Assembly (NCBI GenBank): GCA_965371245.1
Contig: CBDUXT010000058.1
Location: forward strand, 1-38,822
Reading direction: 5' to 3'
Source of the DNA: CBDUXT01 sp965371245
GTDB lineage: Bacteria > Planctomycetota > Phycisphaerae > UBA1845
DNA: 38,822 nt
The notes beneath the pieces are model-generated. The model had not been told where the DNA came from. It worked only from the letters and a program-made list of their open reading frames with translations, and ran no database searches. Below are positions 24,322 to 32,593 of the stretch, one piece after another. Every line of letters starts with the position of its first letter. Within the stretch, counting starts at the first letter, position 1. Both the position numbers and the translations under genes were made by a program.

Positions 24322-26046
24322 CTAATCCGGAAACTGGATGTCAAGCAGGCGCATCTCGACGGTGCGGCGGCCGTTGTATTCGTTGATCAGTGGCTCGAAC
24401 GCCACCCGGCAGCGGCGGTGCTGTTTGAGATCTTCGATTCTGTCGCCCATGCCGAAGCCGATCGAGCGAACGCGCACCCCGTTCTGGCGGAACGACGCCT
24501 GGAGATGCTCCTGCCCCTTGCCGACGCATCGCGGCTCGTCGGCAAGCTCAATCCAGCCGGTGGCGAGTCGCGGCCTGGGGTTGCCCCGACCGAAGGGACC
24601 CAGTTGGGCGATCGCCTCGGCCGTCGCCATCGTCAGTTCGTCGATCGCCACCTCGGCGTCAAGGTGCAGCTTTTCGACGAGGTCCTGTCCGGTAAGCCGG
24701 TTGTTCGCCGTCTTCACGAAGGCCTCGGTGAAGGCGTCCACCCGGTCGAGTGCGATCCGCAGGCCGGCGGCCATCGCATGCCCGCCGTGCGAGAGCAAAT
24801 GGTCGCCGCATGCGGATAGCGCGCTATTCAGGTCGAACGCCTGGATGCTGCGCGCCGACCCCTGTCCCTCGTTCCCGTTAAGCGAGATGATCACGGTGGG
24901 TCTGTGATACCGATCGACCAGACGGGCCGCGACGATTCCGATGACACCGGCGTGCCACCCCTCGGCCGCCAGGACGATGGCCCGCCGCGCGTCGCCGGCG
25001 AGATCGAGGCGCTTGACGGTTTCGATCGCCTGACGGGTGATCTGCCGTTCGGTCGCCTGCCGCGATCGGTTGTGGTCTTCGAGATAGAGGGCGATTTCCC
25101 GCGCGCGGTCCTGGTTGGCCCGGGTGAACAGTTCGACCGCCAGTCGGGCATGGCCCATCCGCCCGGCCGCGTTGATCCGCGGGGCGAGTTTGAAGCCGAC
25201 GTCGTAGCCGCTGATCCGGCTCTTGCAGAGGCCGGCCGACTCGATGAGCGCCCGTAGTCCGGGCAGCGCCGTCGTCTCGAGCCCCAGCAGGCCGTGGCGA
25301 GCGATGATGCGATTCTCCCCTCGAAGCGGTACCACGTCCGCGATCGTGCCGAGGGCGGCCAGGGGAAGCATATCGACCAGCAGCTTGCGCACCTCGGGCG
25401 TGACGCGGGTCGATCCGCTCAGGGCTTGCCCGATCGCCCAGGCGAGCTTGAAGGCCACGCCCGCGCCGCACAGGTCCGGGTTGGGCGATTCACCGATCGC
25501 GGTGGGATGGACGATGGCGGTCGCCTCGGGAAGTTTGTCTTTGGGCGCGTGATGATCCGTGACGATTAGCGCGACGCCGGCCTTTTTGAGCACGCCGGCG
25601 ACCTCAGTGGCCGTGATGCCGCAGTCGATCGTGATGATGAGATCGGCGCCGTCACTGGCGAGGCGTTGGGTGGCCTCGACACCGAGCCCATAGCCTTCGT
25701 CAATGCGATGAGGCACATAGAACGTGACGTCGGCCGAGGCCAGGGTGAGCGTATGCCACAGAATCGACAGCCCGGTCGTGCCATCGACGTCGTAGTCGCC
25801 GTACAGAACGATTTTGGACCCTTTGCGGATGGCGTCGATGATGACGCCGGCGGCCTTGGTGGCTCCGGGCAGGGACTCGGGTGGATAAAGCCCCTTGAGC
25901 TGCGGCGCGAGGAAGGCGTCCGCGGGTTCGTTGGGTGAGAGGCCTCGGTTGAGCAGTAGTTGGGCGACGAGGGAGGGAACCTGCCAGCGGTCGCAGACTG
26001 CGCCGAGTTCGGGCGAGGTCGGCGGAATGATCCACGGTCTGCCCAT
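24322..26046 (-). CDS. recJ: Single-stranded-DNA-specific exonuclease RecJ
   Basis: 574 residues, full length. The protein digests single-stranded DNA 5' to 3' in recombination and mismatch/base-excision repair. DHH-family motifs are in order: DYDVDG (Asp84, Asp86, Asp88), TIDCG (Asp141), TDHH (Asp165, His166, His167), then RINAAGRMGHA and the DHHA1 part GWHAGVIGIVAARL with GHAMAAGL. The C-terminal OB-like part ends in MRLLDIQFPD. ATG 26046 has AAGG 7-8 nt upstream. The gene stands alone, divergent from the response-regulator gene across a 640-bp space, and downstream of no related gene. Confidence 0.95.
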   Translation of the reverse strand: MGRPWIIPPTSPELGAVCDRWQVPSLVAQLLLNRGLSPNEPADAFLAPQLKGLYPPESLPGATKAAGVIIDAIRKGSKIVLYGDYDVDGTTGLSILWHTLTLASADVTFYVPHRIDEGYGLGVEATQRLASDGADLIITIDCGITATEVAGVLKKAGVALIVTDHHAPKDKLPEATAIVHPTAIGESPNPDLCGAGVAFKLAWAIGQALSGSTRVTPEVRKLLVDMLPLAALGTIADVVPLRGENRIIARHGLLGLETTALPGLRALIESAGLCKSRISGYDVGFKLAPRINAAGRMGHARLAVELFTRANQDRAREIALYLEDHNRSRQATERQITRQAIETVKRLDLAGDARRAIVLAAEGWHAGVIGIVAARLVDRYHRPTVIISLNGNEGQGSARSIQAFDLNSALSACGDHLLSHGGHAMAAGLRIALDRVDAFTEAFVKTANNRLTGQDLVEKLHLDAEVAIDELTMATAEAIAQLGPFGRGNPRPRLATGWIELADEPRCVGKGQEHLQASFRQNGVRVRSIGFGMGDRIEDLKQHRRCRVAFEPLINEYNGRRTVEMRLLDIQFPD

Positions 26047-26363
26047 GAGTTGCCTTGTACGTTGACTCCGTTCCGCTCAACGGTCTCGGTGGCAGCGAGT
26101 CTATCGGTCGATTCGCGGACCGTAAAGCGACCGGGCGCGTCGCCTGTGAATTGTACCTGGTTGTCATGGACGGGCCGGACATCGCCGCGCGCTTGGAGTA
26201 TGGGTCCCGGTGCCGTTTCAAGTCAGGTACTGCTACGTTTTCAGCCTGCGTGCTTGTGCCAAGACGGTCTTTCCGAGCCGCGACCGTGAGGGAGCGCTGG
26301 GCTCGAAACAGGACCGACGTTCCTGGAAACCTAGCTGGCAGCCTGATGCGCAGGTGTGGCGCG

Positions 26364-26397
26364 GGCTTCCAGCCCGTGCTTTGACGGGCTGGAAGCC
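26364..26397. repeat. Perfect 14-bp hairpin in the recJ-response regulator space
   Basis: GGCTTCCAGCCCGT, GCTTTG, ACGGGCTGGAAGCC: 14-bp perfect arms and a 6-nt loop. No T-tract follows on either strand, so it is not an obvious terminator; REP-like is likelier. Elsewhere in 26047-26588 I found no gene or repeat with another copy here. Confidence 0.6.
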
Positions 26398-26588
26398 GGT
26401 GCCAGAGCGAGTTCGGACGTTGGTGAGCCGTGGTGTGACACTCCTCGCGGCGTGTCAGGGGTCGGTAGGCGTGGATCAGCCGGTTGGGTTGGAGTGTCCG
26501 GGCTGCTCGAATCGTGGCGTGGACCGGCCATCAGGGTTTCCGCCGGCGCACGGGCCATGGATTTGGGCGTATTGGTGGCGACATCGGC

Positions 26589-26617
26589 TTGATCGGACCA
26601 CGGCCGGTTTCTATACT
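26589..26617 (+). promoter_or_regulatory. Sigma70-type promoter for the response-regulator gene
   Basis: TTGATC (26589-26594) and TATACT (26612-26617) with a 17-nt spacer, 70 nt before the ATG at 26688. The -10 box matches five of six positions. It could serve the response regulator and the TPR protein behind it. Confidence 0.5.
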
Positions 26618-26687
26618 CCCATGGCGGCGCGCGGGTTTGCGCGGACTTGGCCGGTCCTTGGCAATACCGGGGAGTGGAGAACACCTG

Positions 26688-27098
26688 ATGGCTGCTCAGT
26701 TCGAGGGGAAGAACATCCTGGTCGTCGATGACGATCGTGAAATGCTCGACGCGCTCGATACGATTCTTGGTGAGACGGGCGCGACGGTCCGGACCGCCGC
26801 CGACGGCAACGCCGCACTGGAGGTTGCGAAGGACTTTGAACCCGATGCCGTCATCCTGGACGCGATGTTGCCGAAGCGAAGCGGCTTCCTGGTACTTGAG
26901 GCGCTCAAGCGCGGCGGCAAAACCCGTGGACAGAAGCCTTTTGTCATCATGATCACCGGCAACACGGGCAAGCGTCATCAGACGTGGGCACAGAGTCTTG
27001 GCGTCGATGGGTATCTCAACAAGCCCTTCCGAATGGAGCGGCTCATCGAGTCGCTTGAAAAACTGCTCAACAACGGGGCGGGCCAGGACGACAAATAG
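26688..27098 (+). CDS. Single-domain response regulator
   Basis: 136 residues made up of a receiver domain only: acidic pocket Asp14-Asp15-Asp16 in VVDDDRE, phosphoacceptor Asp58 in AVILDAMLP, Thr90 in MITGNTG and Lys112 in YLNKPF. It lacks an output domain, like CheY, so it should act through protein contact. Between Asp58 and Thr90 it has a short insert of basic residues (KRGGKTRGQKP). GGAGA about 8 nt before the ATG fixes the start. The TPR/peptidase gene begins 71 nt downstream on the same strand, suggesting co-transcription. No histidine kinase is in the window. Confidence 0.93.
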   Translation: MAAQFEGKNILVVDDDREMLDALDTILGETGATVRTAADGNAALEVAKDFEPDAVILDAMLPKRSGFLVLEALKRGGKTRGQKPFVIMITGNTGKRHQTWAQSLGVDGYLNKPFRMERLIESLEKLLNNGAGQDDK

Positions 27099-27169
27099 AG
27101 CATGAGGCGGGCACTGCCCGCCCTCCTTGGACGTTGTTTGTGTTGCGGCGGCCCGTTTCCGGTTCTTTC

Positions 27170-30112
27170 ATGGACTTACCAGCCCGTCCCAGCCACAGTC
27201 CCCAGCCCTTCCCCACGCGCGATCGCGCGGTGCTTGCGCGAATCGCCGCACTCGTCGTCTTCGCGTTTCTTGCCGGAAGTGCAGCAGCCCAGACCCAGAC
27301 CGCTACCACGAATGAGCAAGCCGACCCGGAACAGGGGCAGGCGGTGATGCCGACCTTGATCGAGGCGCGCGATCTGTTCATGGCCGGCTCGTACGACGAG
27401 GCCATCGAGGCCTATGGGCGGTTGGCCGATGATCCGCGCGCCGGAGCTACCGCCCGCGTGGGTGTCGCTCGCTGTTTCATGCAGATCGGTCGCTACGACG
27501 ACGCACTGTCGGCGCTTACGGCGCTGGACGCCCGAGCGTCAGCCGATTGGCACTATGCGCTCACGGACGTGTTGGAAATCAAGGGTCGCTACCAAGATGT
27601 GCTGACGCACGCGCGAGAGGCGGTCAAGCTCGACAAAAACCATGCCGGTGCCCGGCTGCGGCTGGCGCGTACGCTCGAGTTGCTCGGGCGGCGCGACGAG
27701 GCGCTGAGCGAGTATCGCTGGTTCGATCGGCAGCTCGTGGGACGGGCCGACCTGCCCAACGACGCCGCTTGGATCACCGATACCGCGGTCGGATTCTTGC
27801 GGTACAGCGTCCTGACGCGCACGAAGATCGCCTCGCGCACGGAACACGTGCTTCACAAGATGCTCCAGATGGCCTACGGGCGGCTGGACCGCACCTACTG
27901 GCCGGCGCGCCTTGCCGCGGCCGACCTGCTTCGCCGTAGCTACAACAACGCCGAGGAGGACGGGAGCCTTTCCGACTATCAAGGAGCGCTACGCATCAAC
28001 CCCCGGCTGCCGGCCGCCCACGTGGGGATCGGCGAGGTGGCGCTCGTCGGCTGGAACTTCGAGGAGGTTGAAAAGAAAGCGGAGGCCGCCCTGGCGATCA
28101 ATCCCATCTACCCCCCGGCCTTCCATCTGCTGGCCAAGAAGCTTGTGACCGAGCGTCGCTACGCCGAGGCGATCGCCATGGCCGAGCAGGCGCTGGCGGT
28201 GAACGCCAACGACGTCGTCGCGCTGTCGATCGCGGCCGCTGCGTCCGCCTGTTCGTATGACAAGGCGGGTGTCCAGTCGATGGCCGACCGCGTGGCGGCG
28301 ATCAGTCCGCGCTCGGCGCTCTTCCATCGAACCATGGGCGACGCGCTCTCGGGGATCAGGCAGTATGCCGACTCAGAGCGAGCGTTCGTGAAGGCCATTG
28401 CATTGGATGGGACCGAAGCGAACGCACGGGCCGAGCTGGGTATGATGTACATGCAATGGGGGCTGGAGCAAAAGGCCCGCGCCGCGCTGGAGGCGGCCTG
28501 GGAGCTTGATCCCTTCAACGAGCGATGCAAGTTTACGCTCGAACTCCTAGACACACTGGACGGCTTCGCGCGGCATGAGACCGACCACTTCATCATCAAG
28601 TATGACCCGGAAAAGAATCCGGGGATTGCGCTGTTCCTGGCCGACTATCTTGAACAGACGCACGAATCGGTTACCGAGGATTACAACCGTCCACTGAAGG
28701 ACAAAACGATCATCGAGTTGTTCCCGACGCTTCGGGCCTTCGGCGTTCGCATTACCGGCAAGCCTTGGATTCACACCGTCGGGGCGTGTACGGGCCGGGT
28801 GATCGCCCTGGCCTCTCCGCGCGACGGCGCCGAGGGGAGCCGGTACAACATCGCCAACGTGCTCCGCCACGAGTTCACGCACACGGTGACGCTGGCGGCG
28901 ACGCAAAACCGCATTCCCCACTGGTTCACCGAGGGGCTTGCGGTCTATCAGGAGGACGGCCCGCGCAGCCTGTCGTGGCGGATTCTGCTGTCCGACGCGG
29001 TTCGCCGCGACCGGCTGTTCACCCTCGAATCGATTAACTGGGGGTTCATTCGACCCAAACGCCCCAACGACCGGCAGTTGGCCTACGCCCAGAGCGAGTG
29101 GATGTGCGAGTACCTCGTGGAGCGTTTCGGCTATGACTCGATCAACCCCATGCTCGATCTGTATCGCCGCGGGCGGACGCAGGACGAGGTGTTCGTTGAT
29201 CGGTTGGGCATTGAGCCGACGGCGTTCGACCGGGACTTTGGCAAGTGGGCGCGGGCGGTCGCGACCGAGTGGGGTTTCGATCTGACGCCTCCGGAGAACG
29301 TCGATGGGCTGCGGCTCCTGGTCGAGCAGAACCCAAAGGACGCAGCCCTCATCGGGCGGCTCGCGCGGGCTTACCTGGACACCGGCGAGCTTGAGCCGGC
29401 GCTGGAGGCGGCGCGCCGCGCGCTGACGCTGAACGAGAACGAGCCCGCGGCCTTACCCGTCCTCGGGCGGGTGCTCATGCGCCTCTCCGGCAAGGAGCGG
29501 CGGGCGCAGGCCAAGCGCCGCTTTGACGACGAGGCGTTTCCGGCGATGCAACGGCTCCTGAACGTGGACCCGGACGGGTGGTTGGCGCCGCGATACCTCG
29601 GGGACATTGCGCTGCGGCGCGATCAGTACCCATTGGCCAAGACGATGTACACACGGTTGCAACGGATACGCCCGCTCGATCCAGCGAGTTGGAGTGGGCT
29701 AAGCGGCATGTACCTTCACGAAGGCGAGCTGGACGCCGCGTTGATTCAACTGACGGAGCTGGCGCGGCTCGAGGATGATGACGCGGATGTGGCGGCCGGC
29801 ATCGCCAGCATCCACAACCGCCGGGGGAGGCTGCGAGAAGCGCGCTATTGGTATCGCAAGGCTCTGTTCGCCGACCCGTTCAGCGTCAAACTGCACGGTG
29901 CGATGGGCGACACGTGCATGCAGGCGGGTGACACACGCGCCGCGCTGGCCGAGTACCGGTTGCTCGCGGAACTGGAACCGGGCGAAGCCCGGCACTTCGA
30001 ACGGGCCGCGTTCGCCGCCCACAAATTGGGTGACAAGGATATGGCACGGAAACTGGCGGCACGGGCCGTCGATCTGGACGCTCGGTCCGACGCCCGCTCC
30101 CTTCTGCCCTGA
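27170..30112 (+). CDS. Exported TPR protein with a gluzincin (HEFTH) peptidase domain
   Basis: 980 residues from this ATG. A hydrophobic stretch (VLARIAALVVFAFLAGSAAA, about 21-40) is the signal peptide; GTG 27230 would place it directly at the N-terminus. TPR-like helical pairs occupy about 60-460 (FMAGSYDEAIEAYGRLADD; YAEAIAMAEQALAVNAND) and 710-980. Between them lies a peptidase MA-like domain: His567-Glu568-His571 in HEFTH and Glu588 in WFTEGLAVY, the third zinc ligand, with AGACTG/ITGKPW-type surroundings. This looks like a metallopeptidase held between protein-binding arms outside the cytoplasm. Substrates unknown. It is probably co-transcribed with the response regulator. Shine-Dalgarno is weak. 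Confidence 0.85.
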   Translation: MDLPARPSHSPQPFPTRDRAVLARIAALVVFAFLAGSAAAQTQTATTNEQADPEQGQAVMPTLIEARDLFMAGSYDEAIEAYGRLADDPRAGATARVGVARCFMQIGRYDDALSALTALDARASADWHYALTDVLEIKGRYQDVLTHAREAVKLDKNHAGARLRLARTLELLGRRDEALSEYRWFDRQLVGRADLPNDAAWITDTAVGFLRYSVLTRTKIASRTEHVLHKMLQMAYGRLDRTYWPARLAAADLLRRSYNNAEEDGSLSDYQGALRINPRLPAAHVGIGEVALVGWNFEEVEKKAEAALAINPIYPPAFHLLAKKLVTERRYAEAIAMAEQALAVNANDVVALSIAAAASACSYDKAGVQSMADRVAAISPRSALFHRTMGDALSGIRQYADSERAFVKAIALDGTEANARAELGMMYMQWGLEQKARAALEAAWELDPFNERCKFTLELLDTLDGFARHETDHFIIKYDPEKNPGIALFLADYLEQTHESVTEDYNRPLKDKTIIELFPTLRAFGVRITGKPWIHTVGACTGRVIALASPRDGAEGSRYNIANVLRHEFTHTVTLAATQNRIPHWFTEGLAVYQEDGPRSLSWRILLSDAVRRDRLFTLESINWGFIRPKRPNDRQLAYAQSEWMCEYLVERFGYDSINPMLDLYRRGRTQDEVFVDRLGIEPTAFDRDFGKWARAVATEWGFDLTPPENVDGLRLLVEQNPKDAALIGRLARAYLDTGELEPALEAARRALTLNENEPAALPVLGRVLMRLSGKERRAQAKRRFDDEAFPAMQRLLNVDPDGWLAPRYLGDIALRRDQYPLAKTMYTRLQRIRPLDPASWSGLSGMYLHEGELDAALIQLTELARLEDDDADVAAGIASIHNRRGRLREARYWYRKALFADPFSVKLHGAMGDTCMQAGDTRAALAEYRLLAELEPGEARHFERAAFAAHKLGDKDMARKLAARAVDLDARSDARSLLP

Positions 30113-30462
30113 CCGGGTTGTGCCGGTGAACGGGACGTCCGGTCCGACCGGTGTGGGAGCGCCGTTCGGGGTCGCTTCTACCCGCGCCGGAAGTCTCCTT
30201 GTGCCCGATAACCGGACTTGGTTTGTCGTTCCCGTGATGGTACCCTTTGGCTTAGGGGCTACAGTCCCCGTGTTCTCGTCTGGATGCGGGCGCGCGTCAG
30301 CCCTCGTCATGCCAACCCCGTCAGCAGGTACTCTCTTTGGGGCGTTGTACGCTCGTCTGAGGTCCGCCCGGCGGCGGGTCGGTCTTGCGGACAAATACAC
30401 GGCGCACAGGGACGGTCCGGCCAAGGGCTCTGGACTCTGTGCCACAACACGGGGGGCATCGT
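30113..30462. other. 350-bp space before the kinase gene, no gene seen
   Basis: GC-rich sequence with no repeat copy or RNA that I recognise. The kinase frame is open upstream from 30385 but without a convincing start. A separate promoter for the kinase/phosphoesterase pair should lie here, though none stood out. Confidence 0.4.
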
Positions 30463-31374
30463 TTGGGCTCGTCGCTACCGGGTTACCGGATCAAAGAGCA
30501 GATTGGAACCGGCGCCGGTTCGAAGATCTTCGCCGCGCTCGAGCTGGACACCGGTACCACGGTGGCCGTCAAGCACATCGCGCGCGAATCGTCCGCGGAT
30601 GACCGGTTCATCGCCCAAGCGGAGAACGAGTACGAGATCAGCAGCAAGCTCGATCACCCCATCCTTCGGCGCAGCCGCTCGATCCACCGGGTCCGCAAGC
30701 TGATGCAGCTTCGCGAGCTCTTCGTGGTCATGGATTTCGTGGACGGTCTGAGCCTGGAGAAGGCCCGGCCGAACCGGCTGAACACGTTCCTGGCGATCTT
30801 CCAGAGAATCGCCCAGGGCCTTCACGCCATGCACGAGGCCGGCTACGTCCACGCGGACATCAAGCCGACCAACATCATGGTCTCACAGGGTGGGGGCGTG
30901 AAGATCATCGATTTTGGTCAGGCGTGTCCGTTGCACCATCGCAAGGAGCGAATCCAGGGCACCCCGGACTATATCGCACCGGAGCAGGTTCGCCGCATGT
31001 CCCTCGATCGCCGGACCGACGTGTTCAACCTCGGGGCGACCATGTACTGGGTTCTGACCTCGGAGCGGTATCCGACGGCGATCCGCGGAGAGGCGCCGCG
31101 CGGCGGCATCAGCCTGATGAGCGCCGAAAACCCCCTTGCCCCGATTGAACTGAACGATAAGCTTCCTCTCTCGCTCTCCAAGTTGGTGATGGAGTGCTGC
31201 CAGGACGACCCCCACGACCGCCCCCTGGACATGCCGCAGGTCGATGCGAGGTTGGCCGCGGTCAGGACAATCTGGAGCCGGACCCTCAAGGCGCGCCGCG
31301 CGAAACGCGACGGATCGGCGCCACCGGGTTCGCAGCCCAAGGCGACGGATGAGTCCGTCGAGGAAGATTTATGA
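30463..31374 (+). CDS. Divergent Ser/Thr protein kinase (HAD catalytic loop)
   Basis: 303 residues from a TTG. Kinase parts: Gly-loop GTGAGSKIF, Lys37 in VAVKHIA, HADIKPTN (His130, Ala131, Asp132), Asp150 in IDFGQA, then GTPDYIAPEQV. The Arg of HRD is Ala, so it is not the RD type; base Asp and DFG are kept, so activity is likely. The C-terminus is basic (RTLKARRAKRDG) and ends DESVEEDL. No membrane span: cytoplasmic. No ATG start exists; TTG 30463 (GGGGGG 6 nt upstream) and GTG 30439 are the options. The stop overlaps the next gene's start in ATGA, so the pair is translationally coupled. The substrate may be shared with the phosphoesterase. Confidence 0.85.
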   Translation: MGSSLPGYRIKEQIGTGAGSKIFAALELDTGTTVAVKHIARESSADDRFIAQAENEYEISSKLDHPILRRSRSIHRVRKLMQLRELFVVMDFVDGLSLEKARPNRLNTFLAIFQRIAQGLHAMHEAGYVHADIKPTNIMVSQGGGVKIIDFGQACPLHHRKERIQGTPDYIAPEQVRRMSLDRRTDVFNLGATMYWVLTSERYPTAIRGEAPRGGISLMSAENPLAPIELNDKLPLSLSKLVMECCQDDPHDRPLDMPQVDARLAAVRTIWSRTLKARRAKRDGSAPPGSQPKATDESVEEDL

Positions 31375-32225
31375 CAACTGCCGTCGAGGCCACCGAAATC
31401 TTCCGGGAGGGCGCCCGCCTCAACCGCGAAGACCCGCTCGTTTCCGGATCGCTGATTTGTTTTCCGAACTACGGCCAGGTTGTGATGACCGGAGATCTGC
31501 ACGGGCATCGCCGCAACTTCGAGAAGCTCAAGCGGTTCTGTGCCCTGGAGCATGCGGCCGCCCGGCACGTCGTCCTCCACGAGATCATCCACGAAGAGGT
31601 CGAATCACTCGACGGAGACGACCGTTCGCACGAGGTCTTCCTGGACGCGGCAAGATGGAAGTGCGAGTTCCCCGACCAGATCCATTTTCTGCTGAGTAAC
31701 CACGAGCTGGCCCAGATCCTCCGCCACGAGATCACCAAGAAAGGACGGGTGGTGACGCTCGACTTCGAACAGAGCGTGGAACGTACGTACGGCGATGGCA
31801 GTGCCGAGCTTCTGGCGGCCATGTACGATTTCATCCGCTCGTTCGCGGTGGCCGGCCGGACCGCCAACCGGGTCTTCTTGTCTCATTCGCTGCCCGCCCC
31901 ACACCTGTTGCCGATGTTCGACCCGTCCATTCTTTCGCGCGCCCTTACGGCCGATGACCTCGCGGACCGCGGGTCGGCGCATTCGATGGTCTGGGGACGC
32001 TTCCACACCGAGGCGGCGCTGACGACCTTGCGTGAGCTGCTTGATGTCGACTTCTTTGTCTGCGGACATCAGCCTCAGGAGACGGGTTACGAGGTGCTGC
32101 ACGAGCGAATGGTGATCCTCGCCAGCGAGCACAACCACGGCGTGTTCCTGCCCCTCGACCTCGGCACGTCAGTGACTCTCGAAAAGCTGACCAAACACAT
32201 CCGCCCGTTCGCGGGCGTGGCGTAG
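31371..32225 (+). CDS. Metallophosphoesterase with altered second metal motif
   Basis: 284 residues. Metal motifs of the calcineurin-like phosphoesterase fold: GDLHGH (Asp42, His44), SNHE (Asn110, His111), SHS (His172) and CGHQ (His233). The second motif, normally GDxVDR, reads HEIIHE (His70-Glu75), so the bridging Asp is replaced by Glu71 in an otherwise similar strand (VVLHEIIHEE). The first Asp and His, the Asn-His pair and the later His are kept, so a metal site is probable, though with a changed ligand. It starts by ATGA overlap with the kinase stop; GAGGAA lies 5-6 nt upstream. The overlap suggests opposing action on one protein target, or a kinase/phosphatase toggle. The similarity to PPP-type phosphatases is at fold level. 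Confidence 0.83.
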   Translation: MTTAVEATEIFREGARLNREDPLVSGSLICFPNYGQVVMTGDLHGHRRNFEKLKRFCALEHAAARHVVLHEIIHEEVESLDGDDRSHEVFLDAARWKCEFPDQIHFLLSNHELAQILRHEITKKGRVVTLDFEQSVERTYGDGSAELLAAMYDFIRSFAVAGRTANRVFLSHSLPAPHLLPMFDPSILSRALTADDLADRGSAHSMVWGRFHTEAALTTLRELLDVDFFVCGHQPQETGYEVLHERMVILASEHNHGVFLPLDLGTSVTLEKLTKHIRPFAGVA

Positions 32226-32241
32226 CAACCACGGCGAGTGG

Positions 32242-32268
32242 CATGCCCAAGCCAAAGGCGCGGGCATG
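32242..32268 (-). repeat. CATGCCC..GGGCATG palindrome, reverse copy
   Basis: CATGCCC, AAGCCAAAGGCGC, GGGCATG, beginning 17 nt after the phosphoesterase stop. This is the reverse orientation of the copies at 2144 and 8204. Confidence 0.75.
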
Positions 32269-32285
32269 TTTGATTCTACGCAGCG

Positions 32286-32567
32286 GGTAGGGCAGGTCGA
32301 TGACCTGCCTTTCCTATGATCCATGATCAATCGTCGATATCGGGAAGTCCGATCGCACTAGCCCGGGGCCATTTCGCATCAAGGCAACCCAACCTGACGT
32401 GACGATCCAAGCTCGACCAGGGCCACGACTCGGGTCGATCGACGCATACGTATTTGACCGGATTGAGGTGGATATCATCACGATACCGATCGTATTCGGT
32501 TTCGTCTCGACCCTACTGGATTCACGTTCGCCAATGGTAAAGGCAGGTCATCGACCTGCCCTACCTG
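32286..32567. mobile_element. REP-RAYT remnant-REP unit
   Basis: Left REP GGTAGGGCAGGTCGATGACC..TTTCC (32286-32314) and right REP GGTAAAGGCAGG..CCTACC (32536-32567) are near-perfect reverse complements. Each is itself a palindrome with 8-bp arms GGCAGGTC/GACCTGCC around GAT. Between them lies the RAYT-derived fragment at 32327-32512. This layout, a RAYT fragment bounded by inverted REPs, is what a decayed REPtron or non-autonomous REP unit should look like. Target-site duplications were not identified. Confidence 0.7.
32327..32512 (-). pseudogene. C-terminal fragment of a REP-associated tyrosine transposase (RAYT), copy 1
   Basis: The minus frame between TAG (32513-32515) and TGA (32327-32329) reads RDETEYDRYRDDIHLNPVKY, then VDRPESWPWSSLDRHVRLGC, LDAKWP and DIDD. 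YIHxNPVKHG...RPEDWPWSSFHRYVRxG...DW is the usual C-terminal wording of RAYT (Y1_Tnp-like) proteins. The catalytic HUH and Tyr parts are missing, so it is inactive. A second copy is at 36858-37037. Confidence 0.82.
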
Positions 32568-32593
32568 GCTAATCGCAACAGTCCTGGCTCGCC

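Noticed and set aside
26271..26298. Phrase GAGCCGCGACCGTGAGGGAG that I associate with planctomycete intergenic repeats
   Set aside because: Single copy in this window, so it cannot be shown to be a repeat from this sequence alone.
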